From NCBI RefSeq assembly GCF_002917885.1, contig NZ_PQNY01000012.1, positions 1 to 64,000 on the forward strand: a stretch of 64,000 nt of DNA, in the 5' to 3' direction. The position numbers and the translations under genes were made by a program. Source of the DNA: Flavobacterium croceum DSM 17960 (lineage in GTDB: Bacteria > Bacteroidota > Bacteroidia > Flavobacteriales > Flavobacteriaceae). This document shows, one piece after another, positions 25,598-33,705 of this stretch (the stretch's first letter is position 1; every line of letters starts with the position of its first letter). The notes below the pieces were generated by a model. That model saw only the letters and a list, made by a program, of their open reading frames with translations. It was not told the DNA's origin and did not search any database.

Positions 25598-27013
25598 ATG
25601 AGAACTTTTATTAAAATCTCTACGCTAGCTTTAGCATTCGGACTTACAACCACAATGCAAGCTCAGGTAACCTTTGGAAACATGCAAAATATGATTTCTA
25701 GAGATAAAAACGGTATCAACCAATTTGATGTAAAAAAAGATAATGTAGAATACAAAGGATTAAGTGTTGATTTAGGTGCTGCATTTGCACTTCAGTTTCA
25801 AGCCTTAAATTCATTCAATGGACATGAAAATTTACCAGCACCTATAGCAAATTATAGACTTAACGGTTTAGAAAACCAAATTAATTTACCAACAGCAAAC
25901 ATGACGTTTGGTGCTCAATTAGCCGATGGTGTTCGTGTAAATTTAGATTTGTATCTAGCTGCGAGACACCACAACGAAACTTGGGTAAAAGGGGGATATT
26001 TGCAAATAGATAAATTAGATTTCATTAAAAAAGATTTCCTTGCTGGATTTATGAAATATGCTACCATCAAGATTGGTCAAATGGAGAACAATTATGGTGA
26101 CGCCCACTTTAGAAGATCTGATAACGGTAGTGCATTGGTAAATCCGTTTATAGAAAGTAATATTATGGATTCTTTTACTACAGAGCCAGGTGTTGAAGTT
26201 TACTACAACAGAAGTGGTTTTGTAAGTATGCTAGGAGTTACAAATTCAAAATTAAATCAAAATGTTAATGAAATTGTTGCTTCTGCTCCAACAGCCTCTG
26301 CTCCAAACCCAAACACTACTGTTAGCCCAACGTTTTTAGCAAAATTTGGTTACGACAAACAAGTAGATAAAGATTTAAGAATACGTTTTACAGGGTCATT
26401 GTATCATTGTGCAAATACAAGTGGTAATTTATATTCTTCAGAAAGAGCAGGTAGCCGTTATTATTATGTAATGTCACACCAAACTTATACAGGAACTACA
26501 GGTCTAGTATACAATAATGCAACTCTAAATGCAGATGGAACTTCTACAGATGCTCTTGCTGGAAATGCTACAACCGGTAGATTCAATCCTGCATTTGGTA
26601 ACTGGGCTCGTTCATATATGTTTAACCCATTTGTAAAATATAAAGGCTTGGAATTTTTTGGAACTTTTGAAATAGCAACAGGTGGTGATAAAAAAGGAGT
26701 TGATGAAAAACGTACTGTAAATCAATATACAGCAGACTTGTTATATAGATTTGGAGCTAGCGAAAACTTTTATCTAGGAGCAAGATATGGTACTGTTTCA
26801 GGAAAACTTGCAAATGCAGATACAGACTCTATCACTATAAATAGAATTGAAGCAAGTGCTGGATGGTTTATGACTAAAAATATATTAGCAAAATTAGCTT
26901 ATATTAATCAAAACTATAAAAACTTTAAACAATTTGATGCAAAAGGAAATCCTAATGATTTATATCAGGGTAAATTCGATGGTTTAATGTTTGAAGCAGT
27001 AATTACATTCTAA
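25598..27013 (+). CDS. Predicted outer-membrane beta-barrel (porin-like) protein
   Basis: The 471-residue precursor has a signal peptide (MRTFIKISTLALAFGLTTTMQAQ), then amphipathic strands throughout and a C-terminal aromatic strand (GLMFEAVITF). TIKIGQMENNYGDAHFRRSDNG and FLGARYGTVSG-like segments recall phosphate-selective-porin-like (OprP-like) barrels of Bacteroidota, but no specific family is certain. The start is the ATG at 25598; an earlier in-frame ATG at 25559 would overlap the upstream gene and spoil the signal peptide. It lies between two YceI genes, which suggests a shared substrate that crosses the outer membrane. Confidence 0.82.
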   Translation: MRTFIKISTLALAFGLTTTMQAQVTFGNMQNMISRDKNGINQFDVKKDNVEYKGLSVDLGAAFALQFQALNSFNGHENLPAPIANYRLNGLENQINLPTANMTFGAQLADGVRVNLDLYLAARHHNETWVKGGYLQIDKLDFIKKDFLAGFMKYATIKIGQMENNYGDAHFRRSDNGSALVNPFIESNIMDSFTTEPGVEVYYNRSGFVSMLGVTNSKLNQNVNEIVASAPTASAPNPNTTVSPTFLAKFGYDKQVDKDLRIRFTGSLYHCANTSGNLYSSERAGSRYYYVMSHQTYTGTTGLVYNNATLNADGTSTDALAGNATTGRFNPAFGNWARSYMFNPFVKYKGLEFFGTFEIATGGDKKGVDEKRTVNQYTADLLYRFGASENFYLGARYGTVSGKLANADTDSITINRIEASAGWFMTKNILAKLAYINQNYKNFKQFDAKGNPNDLYQGKFDGLMFEAVITF

Positions 27014-27034
27014 TAATATAACCAATCAATCAAA

Positions 27035-27067
27035 TAAACCAAGAGGATTTTAGATTCTCTTGGTTTA
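27035..27067 (+). terminator. Hairpin between the porin-like gene and second yceI
   Basis: The 11-base arms TAAACCAAGAG and CTCTTGGTTTA enclose an 11-base loop, with no real T-run. It could weaken transcription into the second yceI gene or protect the upstream message. Confidence 0.6.
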
Positions 27068-27081
27068 TTCCCAAAAGAAAA

Positions 27082-27639
27082 ATGAGAAGTTTCAGTATAA
27101 TTTTACTTGTTTTGTTTGTAAGTTTTGGGTTTACTAAGTTGAAAACTAAAGTAAAAATTTCACCAAAAAGCGAAGTGATTATTAAAGGAAAATCCAACGT
27201 GAACTCATTTCAATGCAAATACGATTCTAGTTTTTTAAACAATGAAATTGCTGTAACATCTTTTCAAAATAATAATAAAACCTCATTTGAAGGAGCCAAA
27301 ATTGCCATTAAGAGTAAAGGTTTTGAGTGTGCTCCAAAAATGATAACCAAAGATTTAAAAACTACACTAAAAGCAACAGAATATCCTACTATAGACATTG
27401 AGTTGAATGAGTTAGTTATCAACAAAACCGATTATATAGCCAATATAACAGTACAAATAGCAGGAAAGTCTAAACAATATTCATTGCAAGTTGTTTTTAA
27501 TCCAAAGAATTATAATGTAAGTGGGCAATTAAAAATCAATATCAAAGATTTTGATTTGAAACCACCAAAAAAAATGTTGGGATTAGTAGAAGTCAATGAA
27601 AATGTTGTTATTGATTTTAATTTATACCTACAATACTAA
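27082..27639 (+). CDS. YceI-like protein, second copy
   Basis: The 185-residue protein has a short signal peptide (SIILLVLFVSFGFTK) and the YceI barrel pattern in diverged form: VIIKGKSNVNSFQCKYD replaces the T-S-N-L-H-D-W motif, TLKATEYPTIDIELNELV is the central strand pair, and the end reads KPPKKMLGLVEVNENVVIDF. The C-terminal KPPK-G-V motif is shared with the first YceI protein (KPPKALFGTIKTGKDVTVDF), which supports a common origin. It probably binds a related ligand. It follows the barrel gene after a hairpin and is closed by a strong terminator. Confidence 0.82.
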   Translation: MRSFSIILLVLFVSFGFTKLKTKVKISPKSEVIIKGKSNVNSFQCKYDSSFLNNEIAVTSFQNNNKTSFEGAKIAIKSKGFECAPKMITKDLKTTLKATEYPTIDIELNELVINKTDYIANITVQIAGKSKQYSLQVVFNPKNYNVSGQLKINIKDFDLKPPKKMLGLVEVNENVVIDFNLYLQY

Positions 27640-27667
27640 ATAATTCAATTTTTTTCATTTGGTTTGG

Positions 27668-27704
27668 AAGAGCGAAATCTTACAGGAGATTTCGCTCTTT
27701 TTTT
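27668..27704 (+). terminator. Terminator of the YceI operon
   Basis: A perfect 12-base stem (AAGAGCGAAATC and GATTTCGCTCTT) with an 8-base loop is followed by five T. Confidence 0.9.
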
Positions 27705-27833
27705 GCAGTATAAATGCTAAATATAACCAATAGAAACTACCTATTTTACTATAACAAAACTTTAAACCTCTAAGTTTTTAAACTCTTAAACTTCTTACTA
27801 TCTTTGCAATTCATATTCAGTTTAAATAAAACA

Positions 27834-28970
27834 ATGAAACTCGATAGAAAAGAAATACTCAAAGCGCTAGAAACCATTACGGTAGCTGGTGAAGGAAAAA
27901 ATATGGTAGAAAGCGGTGCTGTAAAAAATGTAATTACTTTTGCAGACGAAGTGGTGGTAGAACTTACACTAAACACGCCTGCTTTACATATTAAAAAAAG
28001 AGCAGAAGTAGATATTATAAAAGCAATTCACGCACATGTTTACGAAAAAGCCAAAGTAAAAGTGAATATAAAAGTAGAAGCTCCCGAAAAAGCACAATCT
28101 AGCGTTATTAAAGGAAATGCTATTCCAGGAATTAACAATATTATTGCTGTAGCTTCTGGTAAAGGAGGTGTTGGAAAATCTACTACTACAGCCAATATTG
28201 CGGTTACTCTTGCCAAAATGGGCTTTAAAGTAGGAGTGCTCGATGCCGATATTTATGGGCCTAGTATGCCTATAATGTTCGATGTTGAGAATGAGAAACC
28301 TATTTCTGTAGAGGTAGATGGAAAATCAAAAATGAAACCCGTAGAAAGCTACGAAATAAAACTTTTATCAATAGGCTTTTTTACATCTCCAAGTCAGGCA
28401 GTAATTTGGCGCGGTCCTATGGCAGCAAAAGCGCTCAATCAGATGATTTTTGATGCAGCTTGGGGCGAATTGGATTTCTTACTCATCGATTTACCACCAG
28501 GTACTGGCGATATACACTTATCTATTATGCAATCGTTGCCTATTACAGGAGCAGTAGTAGTAAGTACACCACAAGCGGTAGCACTTGCCGATGCAAAAAA
28601 AGGAGTGGCTATGTTTTTAAGCGAAGCAATACAAGTCCCTGTTTTAGGAATTATAGAAAATATGGCGTATTTTACTCCAGAAGAATTGCCAAACAATAAA
28701 TATTATATTTTTGGTAAAGAAGGTGCCAAAAACTTAGCAGAAGATTTACAAATACCATTTTTAGGCGAAGTGCCATTGGTACAAAGTATACGAGAAGCAG
28801 GCGATTATGGACGTCCAGCAGCACTACAAACCGCATCTGTTTTAGAAAAGGTATATGAAGAAGTTACCCGAAATGTGGTAAGCCAAGTCGTATTAAGAAA
28901 TGAAAGTTTACCTCCCACAGAAGCTATAAAAATTACAACAATGGCAGGTTGTTCTGCCGTTAAAAAATAA
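27834..28970 (+). CDS. Mrp/NBP35-family P-loop ATPase, Fe-S assembly
   Basis: The 378-residue protein has an N-terminal MIP18/DUF59 domain (about 1-85) and a Mrp ATPase domain with the deviant Walker A motif ASGKGGVGKSTTT, DADIYGPSMPIMF and LIDLPPGTGDIHLS. Family members carry and deliver Fe-S clusters. The CxxC that binds the cluster in the ApbC/NBP35 type is missing: the corresponding region reads ENMAYFTPEELPNNKYY. The start is the ATG at 27834; an in-frame TTG at 27804 falls inside a candidate -7 box (TATCTTTG, 27799-27806). A NifU-domain gene follows, in line with a joint role. Confidence 0.92.
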   Translation: MKLDRKEILKALETITVAGEGKNMVESGAVKNVITFADEVVVELTLNTPALHIKKRAEVDIIKAIHAHVYEKAKVKVNIKVEAPEKAQSSVIKGNAIPGINNIIAVASGKGGVGKSTTTANIAVTLAKMGFKVGVLDADIYGPSMPIMFDVENEKPISVEVDGKSKMKPVESYEIKLLSIGFFTSPSQAVIWRGPMAAKALNQMIFDAAWGELDFLLIDLPPGTGDIHLSIMQSLPITGAVVVSTPQAVALADAKKGVAMFLSEAIQVPVLGIIENMAYFTPEELPNNKYYIFGKEGAKNLAEDLQIPFLGEVPLVQSIREAGDYGRPAALQTASVLEKVYEEVTRNVVSQVVLRNESLPPTEAIKITTMAGCSAVKK

Positions 28971-28974
28971 GTAA

Positions 28975-29040
28975 ATAATTAGATAATTTGTCAATGAGAT
29001 AATTTGTTTTCAAATTGACATATTTCTAAATTGATACATT
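28975..29040. repeat. AT-rich intergenic repeat-like segment with inverted words
   Basis: The gap before the NifU-domain gene is made of recurring words (ATAATTTG twice, TTGTCAAT and its inverse ATTGACA, AAATTGA). The inverted pair TGTCAAT/ATTGACA could form a hairpin. It resembles flavobacterial intergenic repeats I have seen, but a genome-wide count is needed to confirm. Confidence 0.35.
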
Positions 29041-29041
29041 A

Positions 29042-29284
29042 ATGAGTATGACACACGAAGAATTAACCCAAAATATTGAAAAGGCATTAGCAGAAATACG
29101 CCCATTTTTAAATTCTGATGGAGGAGATGTTCACTTAGTTGCTATAGAAGATGAAAAACATGTAAAGGTAAAATTTGAAGGTACTTGTACCCATTGTAGC
29201 GTAAACCAAATGACACTAAAAGCTGGTGTAGAAACTACCATAAAAAAATACGCTCCACAAATCGAAACCGTTATAAATATTTAG
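29042..29284 (+). CDS. NifU C-terminal domain protein (Nfu-type Fe-S scaffold)
   Basis: The 80-residue protein is a bare Nfu domain: IEKALAEIRPFLNSDGGDVHLVAI at the N-terminus, then the CxxC cluster-binding motif in EGTCTHCSVNQMTLK, ending in ETTIKKYAPQIETV. Nfu proteins hold a bridging 4Fe-4S cluster as dimers and pass it to target enzymes. It is directly downstream of the Mrp ATPase gene, which suggests co-expression. Start ATG at 29042; a second ATG two codons on is an alternative. Confidence 0.93.
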   Translation: MSMTHEELTQNIEKALAEIRPFLNSDGGDVHLVAIEDEKHVKVKFEGTCTHCSVNQMTLKAGVETTIKKYAPQIETVINI

Positions 29285-29486
29285 TTGAATAGTAGTTGTT
29301 GTTATAACAATAAATCTCCAAATTTATTCTTTAAGCGCACTGCAATTATTTCAAAAAATAAATAAAGAATACTATTTTATGTCTAATGTACGATTGTAAC
29401 ACAAGTAACATAAGCCATAAAAACTGATATTTATCATACTACTGAGCCTCATAAACCACCAAATTTGCAACACTAATTAATTAAAC

Positions 29487-30539
29487 ATGATAGAAACCGA
29501 TATACTCATAATAGGAGCAGGCCCTACTGGGCTTTTTGCAGTTTTCGAAGCAGGATTATTACAATTAAAATGTCATATCATAGATGCTTTACCTCAACCA
29601 GGTGGCCAATTGGCAGAATTATATCCTAAAAAACCTATTTTTGATATACCTGGTTATCCAGAAGTTTTGGCAGGCGATTTGGTAAACAATTTAATGGAGC
29701 AAATAAAACAGTTTCAACCTGGTTTTACTTTGGCAGAAACAGCAGAAACTATAGATAAACTAGATGACGGAACGTTTATTGTTACAACCAACAAAGGCAC
29801 AAAACATTACGCAAAAGCTGTAGCTATTGCAGGTGGTTTAGGCACATTTGAACCAAGAAAACCAGCCCTAGAAAATATTTCTTTTTACGAAGAAAAGGGC
29901 GTGGAATATTTTGTAAAAGATCCAGAATTGTTTAGAGATAAAGATATTGTAATTGCTGGTGGAGGCGATTCTGCTTTAGATTGGAGTATTTTTTTGTCAA
30001 ATGTTGCTAAAACCGTTACTTTGGTACATAGAAGAAACGAATTTAGAGGAGCTTTAGATTCTGTAGAAAAAGTACAAGAATTAAAAAAACTAGGAAAAAT
30101 AAACCTAATAACTCCAGCAGAAGTAGTAGCAATACAAGGTGTAGATCATGTAGAAAGCATTACTTTGGATAAAAATGGGGAGCAAGAAACAATAAAAACA
30201 GATTATTTTATACCACTTTTTGGGCTTACACCCAAACTAGGTGCTATTGCAAATTGGGGCTTAGAAATAGAGAAAAATGCCATAAAAGTAAATAATGCTT
30301 TAGATTACCAAACCAATATTGACGGAATTTATGCTATAGGTGATGTCAATATTTACCCAGGTAAATTAAAACTTATTTTATGCGGTTTTCATGAGGCAAC
30401 ACTTATGTGTCAAAGTGTGCACAATCGTATCAATCCAGGTAAAAAGTATGTGTTGAAATACACTACAGTTTCTGGAGTAGATGGTTTTGATGGCACTAGA
30501 AAAGAAGCTGAAAAAGCAGTTGTAAAATCGATAGATTAA
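29487..30539 (+). CDS. Ferredoxin-NADP reductase, thioredoxin-reductase-like type
   Basis: The 350-residue flavoprotein has an N-terminal FAD motif (LIIGAGPTGLFAVFEAG), a central NADPH domain (IVIAGGGDSALDWSIFL, then LVHRRNEFRG) and a C-terminal FAD motif (GIYAIGDVNIYPGKLKLI). It lacks the CxxC of thioredoxin reductase, which fits the FNR type found in Firmicutes and Bacteroidota that reduces ferredoxin or the reverse. A ferredoxin gene lies 667 bases downstream, but two small genes of another kind have come between them. The 202-base gap upstream holds TGTAAC and GTAACA words (near 29395-29410) and no clear promoter. Confidence 0.93.
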   Translation: MIETDILIIGAGPTGLFAVFEAGLLQLKCHIIDALPQPGGQLAELYPKKPIFDIPGYPEVLAGDLVNNLMEQIKQFQPGFTLAETAETIDKLDDGTFIVTTNKGTKHYAKAVAIAGGLGTFEPRKPALENISFYEEKGVEYFVKDPELFRDKDIVIAGGGDSALDWSIFLSNVAKTVTLVHRRNEFRGALDSVEKVQELKKLGKINLITPAEVVAIQGVDHVESITLDKNGEQETIKTDYFIPLFGLTPKLGAIANWGLEIEKNAIKVNNALDYQTNIDGIYAIGDVNIYPGKLKLILCGFHEATLMCQSVHNRINPGKKYVLKYTTVSGVDGFDGTRKEAEKAVVKSID

Positions 30540-30557
30540 ATTTTTTATATTTGTAAT

Positions 30558-30770
30558 ATGGAAAGTATAAAATTGGATAGAAGTGTTACGAGTAAATCTT
30601 CATTTCAAGAAGCTGACGATCATGTAACTTTTTACAAAGATAAAACACCTCTTGAGCGTTTAAATTATGCTTGCGATATTATAAATTCTATTTTTGATTC
30701 AAGTCCAGAAAAAAAAGTAGATAGAACAGTTTTTTCTTCAAGAAAACATGCCCAACTTATTCAATATTGA
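30558..30770 (+). CDS. Small protein paired with a nucleotidyltransferase gene
   Basis: The 70-residue hydrophilic protein (MESIKLDRSVTSKSSFQEAD, then KTPLERLNYACDIINSIF, DRTVFSSRKHAQLIQ) has no signal peptide or membrane segment. It is followed, with a 23-base overlap, by an MNT-fold nucleotidyltransferase gene. I recall the same two-gene order in other Bacteroidota, which suggests a toxin-antitoxin-like unit in which this would be the regulatory partner. The sequence itself shows no DNA-binding motif. The pair sits inside the reductase-ferredoxin operon. Confidence 0.75.
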   Translation: MESIKLDRSVTSKSSFQEADDHVTFYKDKTPLERLNYACDIINSIFDSSPEKKVDRTVFSSRKHAQLIQY

Positions 30771-31206
30771 TTTTTTAGAATTTTTACAACTTTTAGATAA
30801 ACATGAAGTTGATTATTTATTAGTAGGAGGGTATGCTGTAATTCTCCATGGCTATGGAAGAAGTACAGGAGATATGGATTTGTGGATAAATAAAACTACC
30901 CAAAATTATAATAAATTAAAGTTGGTTTATCAAGATTTTGGAGTTCCTGTTTTTTCAATTGATGATTTTGAAAGCGAAAAAATTGATGTTTGGAGTATTG
31001 GAATAGAACCAAGAAAGATTGAAATATTGACTAAAGTAAGTGGTTTAAGTTTTAATGAGGCATTCAAAAATCGTTTATTCTTAAATCTAGAAAACTTTAA
31101 AGTTCCCTATATCGATTTTGAAGATTTAATTAAAAATAAATTAACTTCTGGAAGATTTAAAGATTTAGCAGATATTGAACAATTAAAAAAATTGAAAGAA
31201 AACTAA
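30748..31206 (+). CDS. Nucleotidyltransferase-fold protein (AbiEii/DUF6036-like)
   Basis: The 152-residue protein shows the minimal nucleotidyltransferase core: a helix ending in VDYLLVGGYAVILHG, then GRSTGDMDLWI with the two metal-binding acidic residues (D-M-D), and a C-terminal YIDFEDLIKNKLTSGRFKDLADIEQL. Proteins of this AbiEii-like group act as toxins that nucleotidylate tRNA or other targets, or as antitoxins; the substrate here is unknown. Its start overlaps the small upstream gene, and its stop overlaps the ferredoxin ATG by one base (TAATG). Expression is therefore likely coupled through the whole operon. Confidence 0.82.
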   Translation: MPNLFNIDFLEFLQLLDKHEVDYLLVGGYAVILHGYGRSTGDMDLWINKTTQNYNKLKLVYQDFGVPVFSIDDFESEKIDVWSIGIEPRKIEILTKVSGLSFNEAFKNRLFLNLENFKVPYIDFEDLIKNKLTSGRFKDLADIEQLKKLKEN

Positions 31207-31538
31207 TGCTACAAGACGTAACAGTTTATATTACAGATAGAAACGGAGTTCGACACGAAGTACAAGCTCCTACAGATATGAATATGAATATTATGGAACT
31301 CATTCGTGCTTATGAACTCGCCGAAGAAGGAACCGTAGGAGTTTGTGGCGGAATGGCCATGTGCGCATCTTGTCAATGCTACGTATTAAATGATGTTATT
31401 TCATTAGAAAGAAACCCAGATGAAGAAGCCATGCTTTGGGAAGCCTATCATGTTAAAGATAATTCTCGATTAGGATGTCAAATACCTATTACCGAAGATA
31501 TTAATGGTTTAGAAATAGAAATAGCTCCAGAACAATAA
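31206..31538 (+). CDS. 2Fe-2S ferredoxin, adrenodoxin type
   Basis: The 110-residue ferredoxin has the ligand pattern C-x5-C-x2-C in CGGMAMCASCQCYV and a fourth Cys in RLGCQIPIT, the adrenodoxin/Isc-ferredoxin arrangement. It is the probable partner of the reductase at 29487-30539. Its ATG overlaps the stop of the nucleotidyltransferase gene by one base. It ends the operon. Confidence 0.94.
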   Translation: MLQDVTVYITDRNGVRHEVQAPTDMNMNIMELIRAYELAEEGTVGVCGGMAMCASCQCYVLNDVISLERNPDEEAMLWEAYHVKDNSRLGCQIPITEDINGLEIEIAPEQ

Positions 31539-31632
31539 AAAAGATAGAATTAATTTTAGCTTTTTTTGTAACAAAATTTTAACACTTGCGTATAATCAAA
31601 ATATCCTACTATAATAATTGGGTTTTATTTTG

Positions 31633-31995
31633 ATGCATCACAACACGTATTCTCCAGGACTTCACAAATTAGTTACTCTTCAAGTAAATAATTTAGAAAA
31701 ACTTACCAATAGTTTAGCCTTTATCAATTTTTCAAATCAAATAATTGTAGAAAATGGTTTAGAAAAAGTAGGCGAGATTACACATAATTTTGAGAATAAT
31801 AGTTTCACTATTGCTTTTTGTTTAAAAGAATCACACATTTGTATACATACTTGGCCCGAGTTTAAACAACTCACTCTCGACGTATATTTATGTAATTATT
31901 TACAAGATAATTCTGCAAAAGTTAAAGTTATAACTGAAAAGTTTATAGAATATTTCCAAGCAGTTGTTTTAAAAGAATTTGAAATCAATAGGTAA
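31633..31995 (+). CDS. speH: S-adenosylmethionine decarboxylase, prokaryotic class 1B
   Basis: The enzyme makes decarboxylated SAM, the aminopropyl donor for spermidine. In LKESHICIHTWPEF, Ser67 is the self-cleavage site that becomes the pyruvoyl group. His72 and Cys87 (LDVYLC) follow at +5 and +20, the same spacing as Ser63, His68 and Cys83 of the Thermotoga enzyme, so all catalytic residues are present. I chose the ATG at 31633 (120 residues) over an earlier TTG. It leads a seven-gene run that also encodes a membrane aminopropyltransferase, so the product is probably used by its neighbour. Confidence 0.93.
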   Translation: MHHNTYSPGLHKLVTLQVNNLEKLTNSLAFINFSNQIIVENGLEKVGEITHNFENNSFTIAFCLKESHICIHTWPEFKQLTLDVYLCNYLQDNSAKVKVITEKFIEYFQAVVLKEFEINR

Positions 31996-32000
31996 AAGCT

Positions 32001-33203
32001 ATGGAAATTACTTGTACTAAATGTTCTACAACAACAAAGCTAGATCTTAGTTTTGAGGCTAGTTATTTTGCTTGTCCAAATTGTAAAACAATCTATTTTA
32101 AAGCTAGAAACGATGAGTTTGCTTTTAAGACTTCATGTAGCGAAAAAACATACCTTTATGCCTTTTCTGTTGGCCAAAAAGCTACTTTTAATAATAAAGA
32201 GTATAAGGTAACAGGCGTGTTAATAAAAAAATACAAAAATGTTTTAAGATGGGCAGAGTATATTTTACAAAATTATGAAGGATCGTTTTTGTACCTTTCA
32301 GAGTCAGATGGTAATTTTATTTTGTTGGAAGAAATTGAGTATGAAAAAAAAGTAGGAAACCATCCTTTGGTCATAGAACATGAAAACCTGAGTTTTGATC
32401 AGTATGATTATTCTTATCCTAATTTAAGCTACGCTTCAGGTTTTTTTGATTTTAATATTTTAGAGCGAATAGAACTTATAGAGTATATAAATCCTCCTTA
32501 TATTTTATCATTTGAAAAATTTGAAAAAACACAAATAGCATATTATGGTAAACATATTTCTAGAAGCGCTGTAAAAAAAGCATTCAAAACATCTTCAATA
32601 CCTTCAAAATCAGGAATAGGAGTGGTGCAAGTTTTTCCAATAAATGTTAGAAATTTAGCCATAATATTTTGCACAGTAGCAATACTCATACTCTTTTCTC
32701 AATTATACATAAACAAAGACAGAAAATCTCAAGAAGTATTAAATACTTCGGTTCCGTTTAACGGATTTGTTTCTAAAGATTTTGTGAGTCCTTCATTTGA
32801 ATTAAAAGGAGGTTCGGCACCCTTACAAATTAATGTTTCTTCCAATGTAGATAATTCTTGGGCAAATGTTCAAGTAGCATTGGTAAACGAAATTACCAAC
32901 GAAGAAATTTATGCTTCTAAAGATATAGAATATTACCACGGATATACTGAGGGAGAAAATTGGACAGAAGGGAGTACTACAGAAAACTTCAATATTTGTG
33001 GTGTTTCAGCGGGTAAATATCATGTAACCGTTGTTCCAACCAAAGCACCAGAAGATACTTCAAATAGCTTTGTAACCATTAAAGCTACGTGGAATGAACC
33101 TTCGTTGAGGAATTTTTTTATGACAATAATTTTTATGGCAGTATTTGTAATACTAGTATATTATTGGTCTAAGTATTTTGAATATAAAAGATGGGAGGAA
33201 TAA
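32001..33203 (+). CDS. DUF4178 membrane protein with N-terminal zinc ribbon
   Basis: The 400-residue protein starts with a zinc-ribbon pattern (CTKCSTTTKL and ACPNCKTIYF), followed by a DUF4178 domain (about 50-190; FSVGQKATFNNKEYKVTGVLIKK, YLSESDGNFILLEEIEY). Two transmembrane helices (about 217-232 and 372-392) enclose an extracytoplasmic beta-rich region of about 140 residues. DUF4178 proteins occur with DUF350, AdoMetDC-like and spermidine-synthase-like genes in several phyla; their function is unknown. It starts five bases after speH. Confidence 0.85.
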   Translation: MEITCTKCSTTTKLDLSFEASYFACPNCKTIYFKARNDEFAFKTSCSEKTYLYAFSVGQKATFNNKEYKVTGVLIKKYKNVLRWAEYILQNYEGSFLYLSESDGNFILLEEIEYEKKVGNHPLVIEHENLSFDQYDYSYPNLSYASGFFDFNILERIELIEYINPPYILSFEKFEKTQIAYYGKHISRSAVKKAFKTSSIPSKSGIGVVQVFPINVRNLAIIFCTVAILILFSQLYINKDRKSQEVLNTSVPFNGFVSKDFVSPSFELKGGSAPLQINVSSNVDNSWANVQVALVNEITNEEIYASKDIEYYHGYTEGENWTEGSTTENFNICGVSAGKYHVTVVPTKAPEDTSNSFVTIKATWNEPSLRNFFMTIIFMAVFVILVYYWSKYFEYKRWEE

Positions 33204-33206
33204 TTT

Positions 33207-33389
33207 ATGAGAAATAGTATACATTTTATTAAAGAAAATTATTTGGCTATATTATTAGGTTTGTTCTTCTACGGAGTTTTTTTGTACTATACTATAGAAG
33301 GCAATAGGTTGTGCGATTGCGAATCGACAGAGAATTATAAACCAACAACTTCTAGCCATAGTAGCGTAAATCGTTTTTATCACAAATAA
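33207..33389 (+). CDS. Small single-pass membrane protein
   Basis: The 60-residue protein has one hydrophobic helix (about 13-28, YLAILLGLFFYGVFLYY). A polar tail follows with a C-D-C pair (RLCDCEST) and a Ser/Thr/His-rich end. It starts three bases after the DUF4178 stop, so it is surely translated with it. I do not recognise a family. Its place in the polyamine operon suggests an accessory or assembly role; this is inference. Confidence 0.7.
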   Translation: MRNSIHFIKENYLAILLGLFFYGVFLYYTIEGNRLCDCESTENYKPTTSSHSSVNRFYHK

Positions 33390-33495
33390 AAAGTATAGTA
33401 TATAATCGTCATTTACAATAAGATTGCACAAGCAAGCCACTGTAATTAGAAACACGATTATAAGCTATGTTATAATAAAAATAAATTTTAAACAC

Positions 33496-33705
33496 ATGGA
33501 TACAAATCAAATGATTATCAACTCTTTATTGTTTTCTGCACTTGGAATTGTAATACTTTTTGCAGCTTATTTTATTATTGAAAAAATAACTCCCGAAAAC
33601 ACTTGGAAAAAAATAACTCAAGAAAACAATATAGCTGTTGCTATAGTTTTTGGAGCCTTAATTATTGGAATTTCAATGATTATTAGCGCAGCAATTCATG
33701 GGTAA
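33496..33705 (+). CDS. DUF350 family membrane protein
   Basis: The 69-residue protein has two transmembrane helices (about 9-28 and 45-66). The conserved segment ENNIAVAIVFGALIIGISMIIS is typical of DUF350, and full family members often carry two or more such units. E. coli YjfL belongs to the family, and its genes often neighbour PspA-, spermidine- and ATP-grasp-related genes. The start is the ATG at 33496; an in-frame upstream start at 33424 would add an unlikely leader. The stop overlaps the aminopropyltransferase ATG by eight bases. Confidence 0.85.
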   Translation: MDTNQMIINSLLFSALGIVILFAAYFIIEKITPENTWKKITQENNIAVAIVFGALIIGISMIISAAIHG

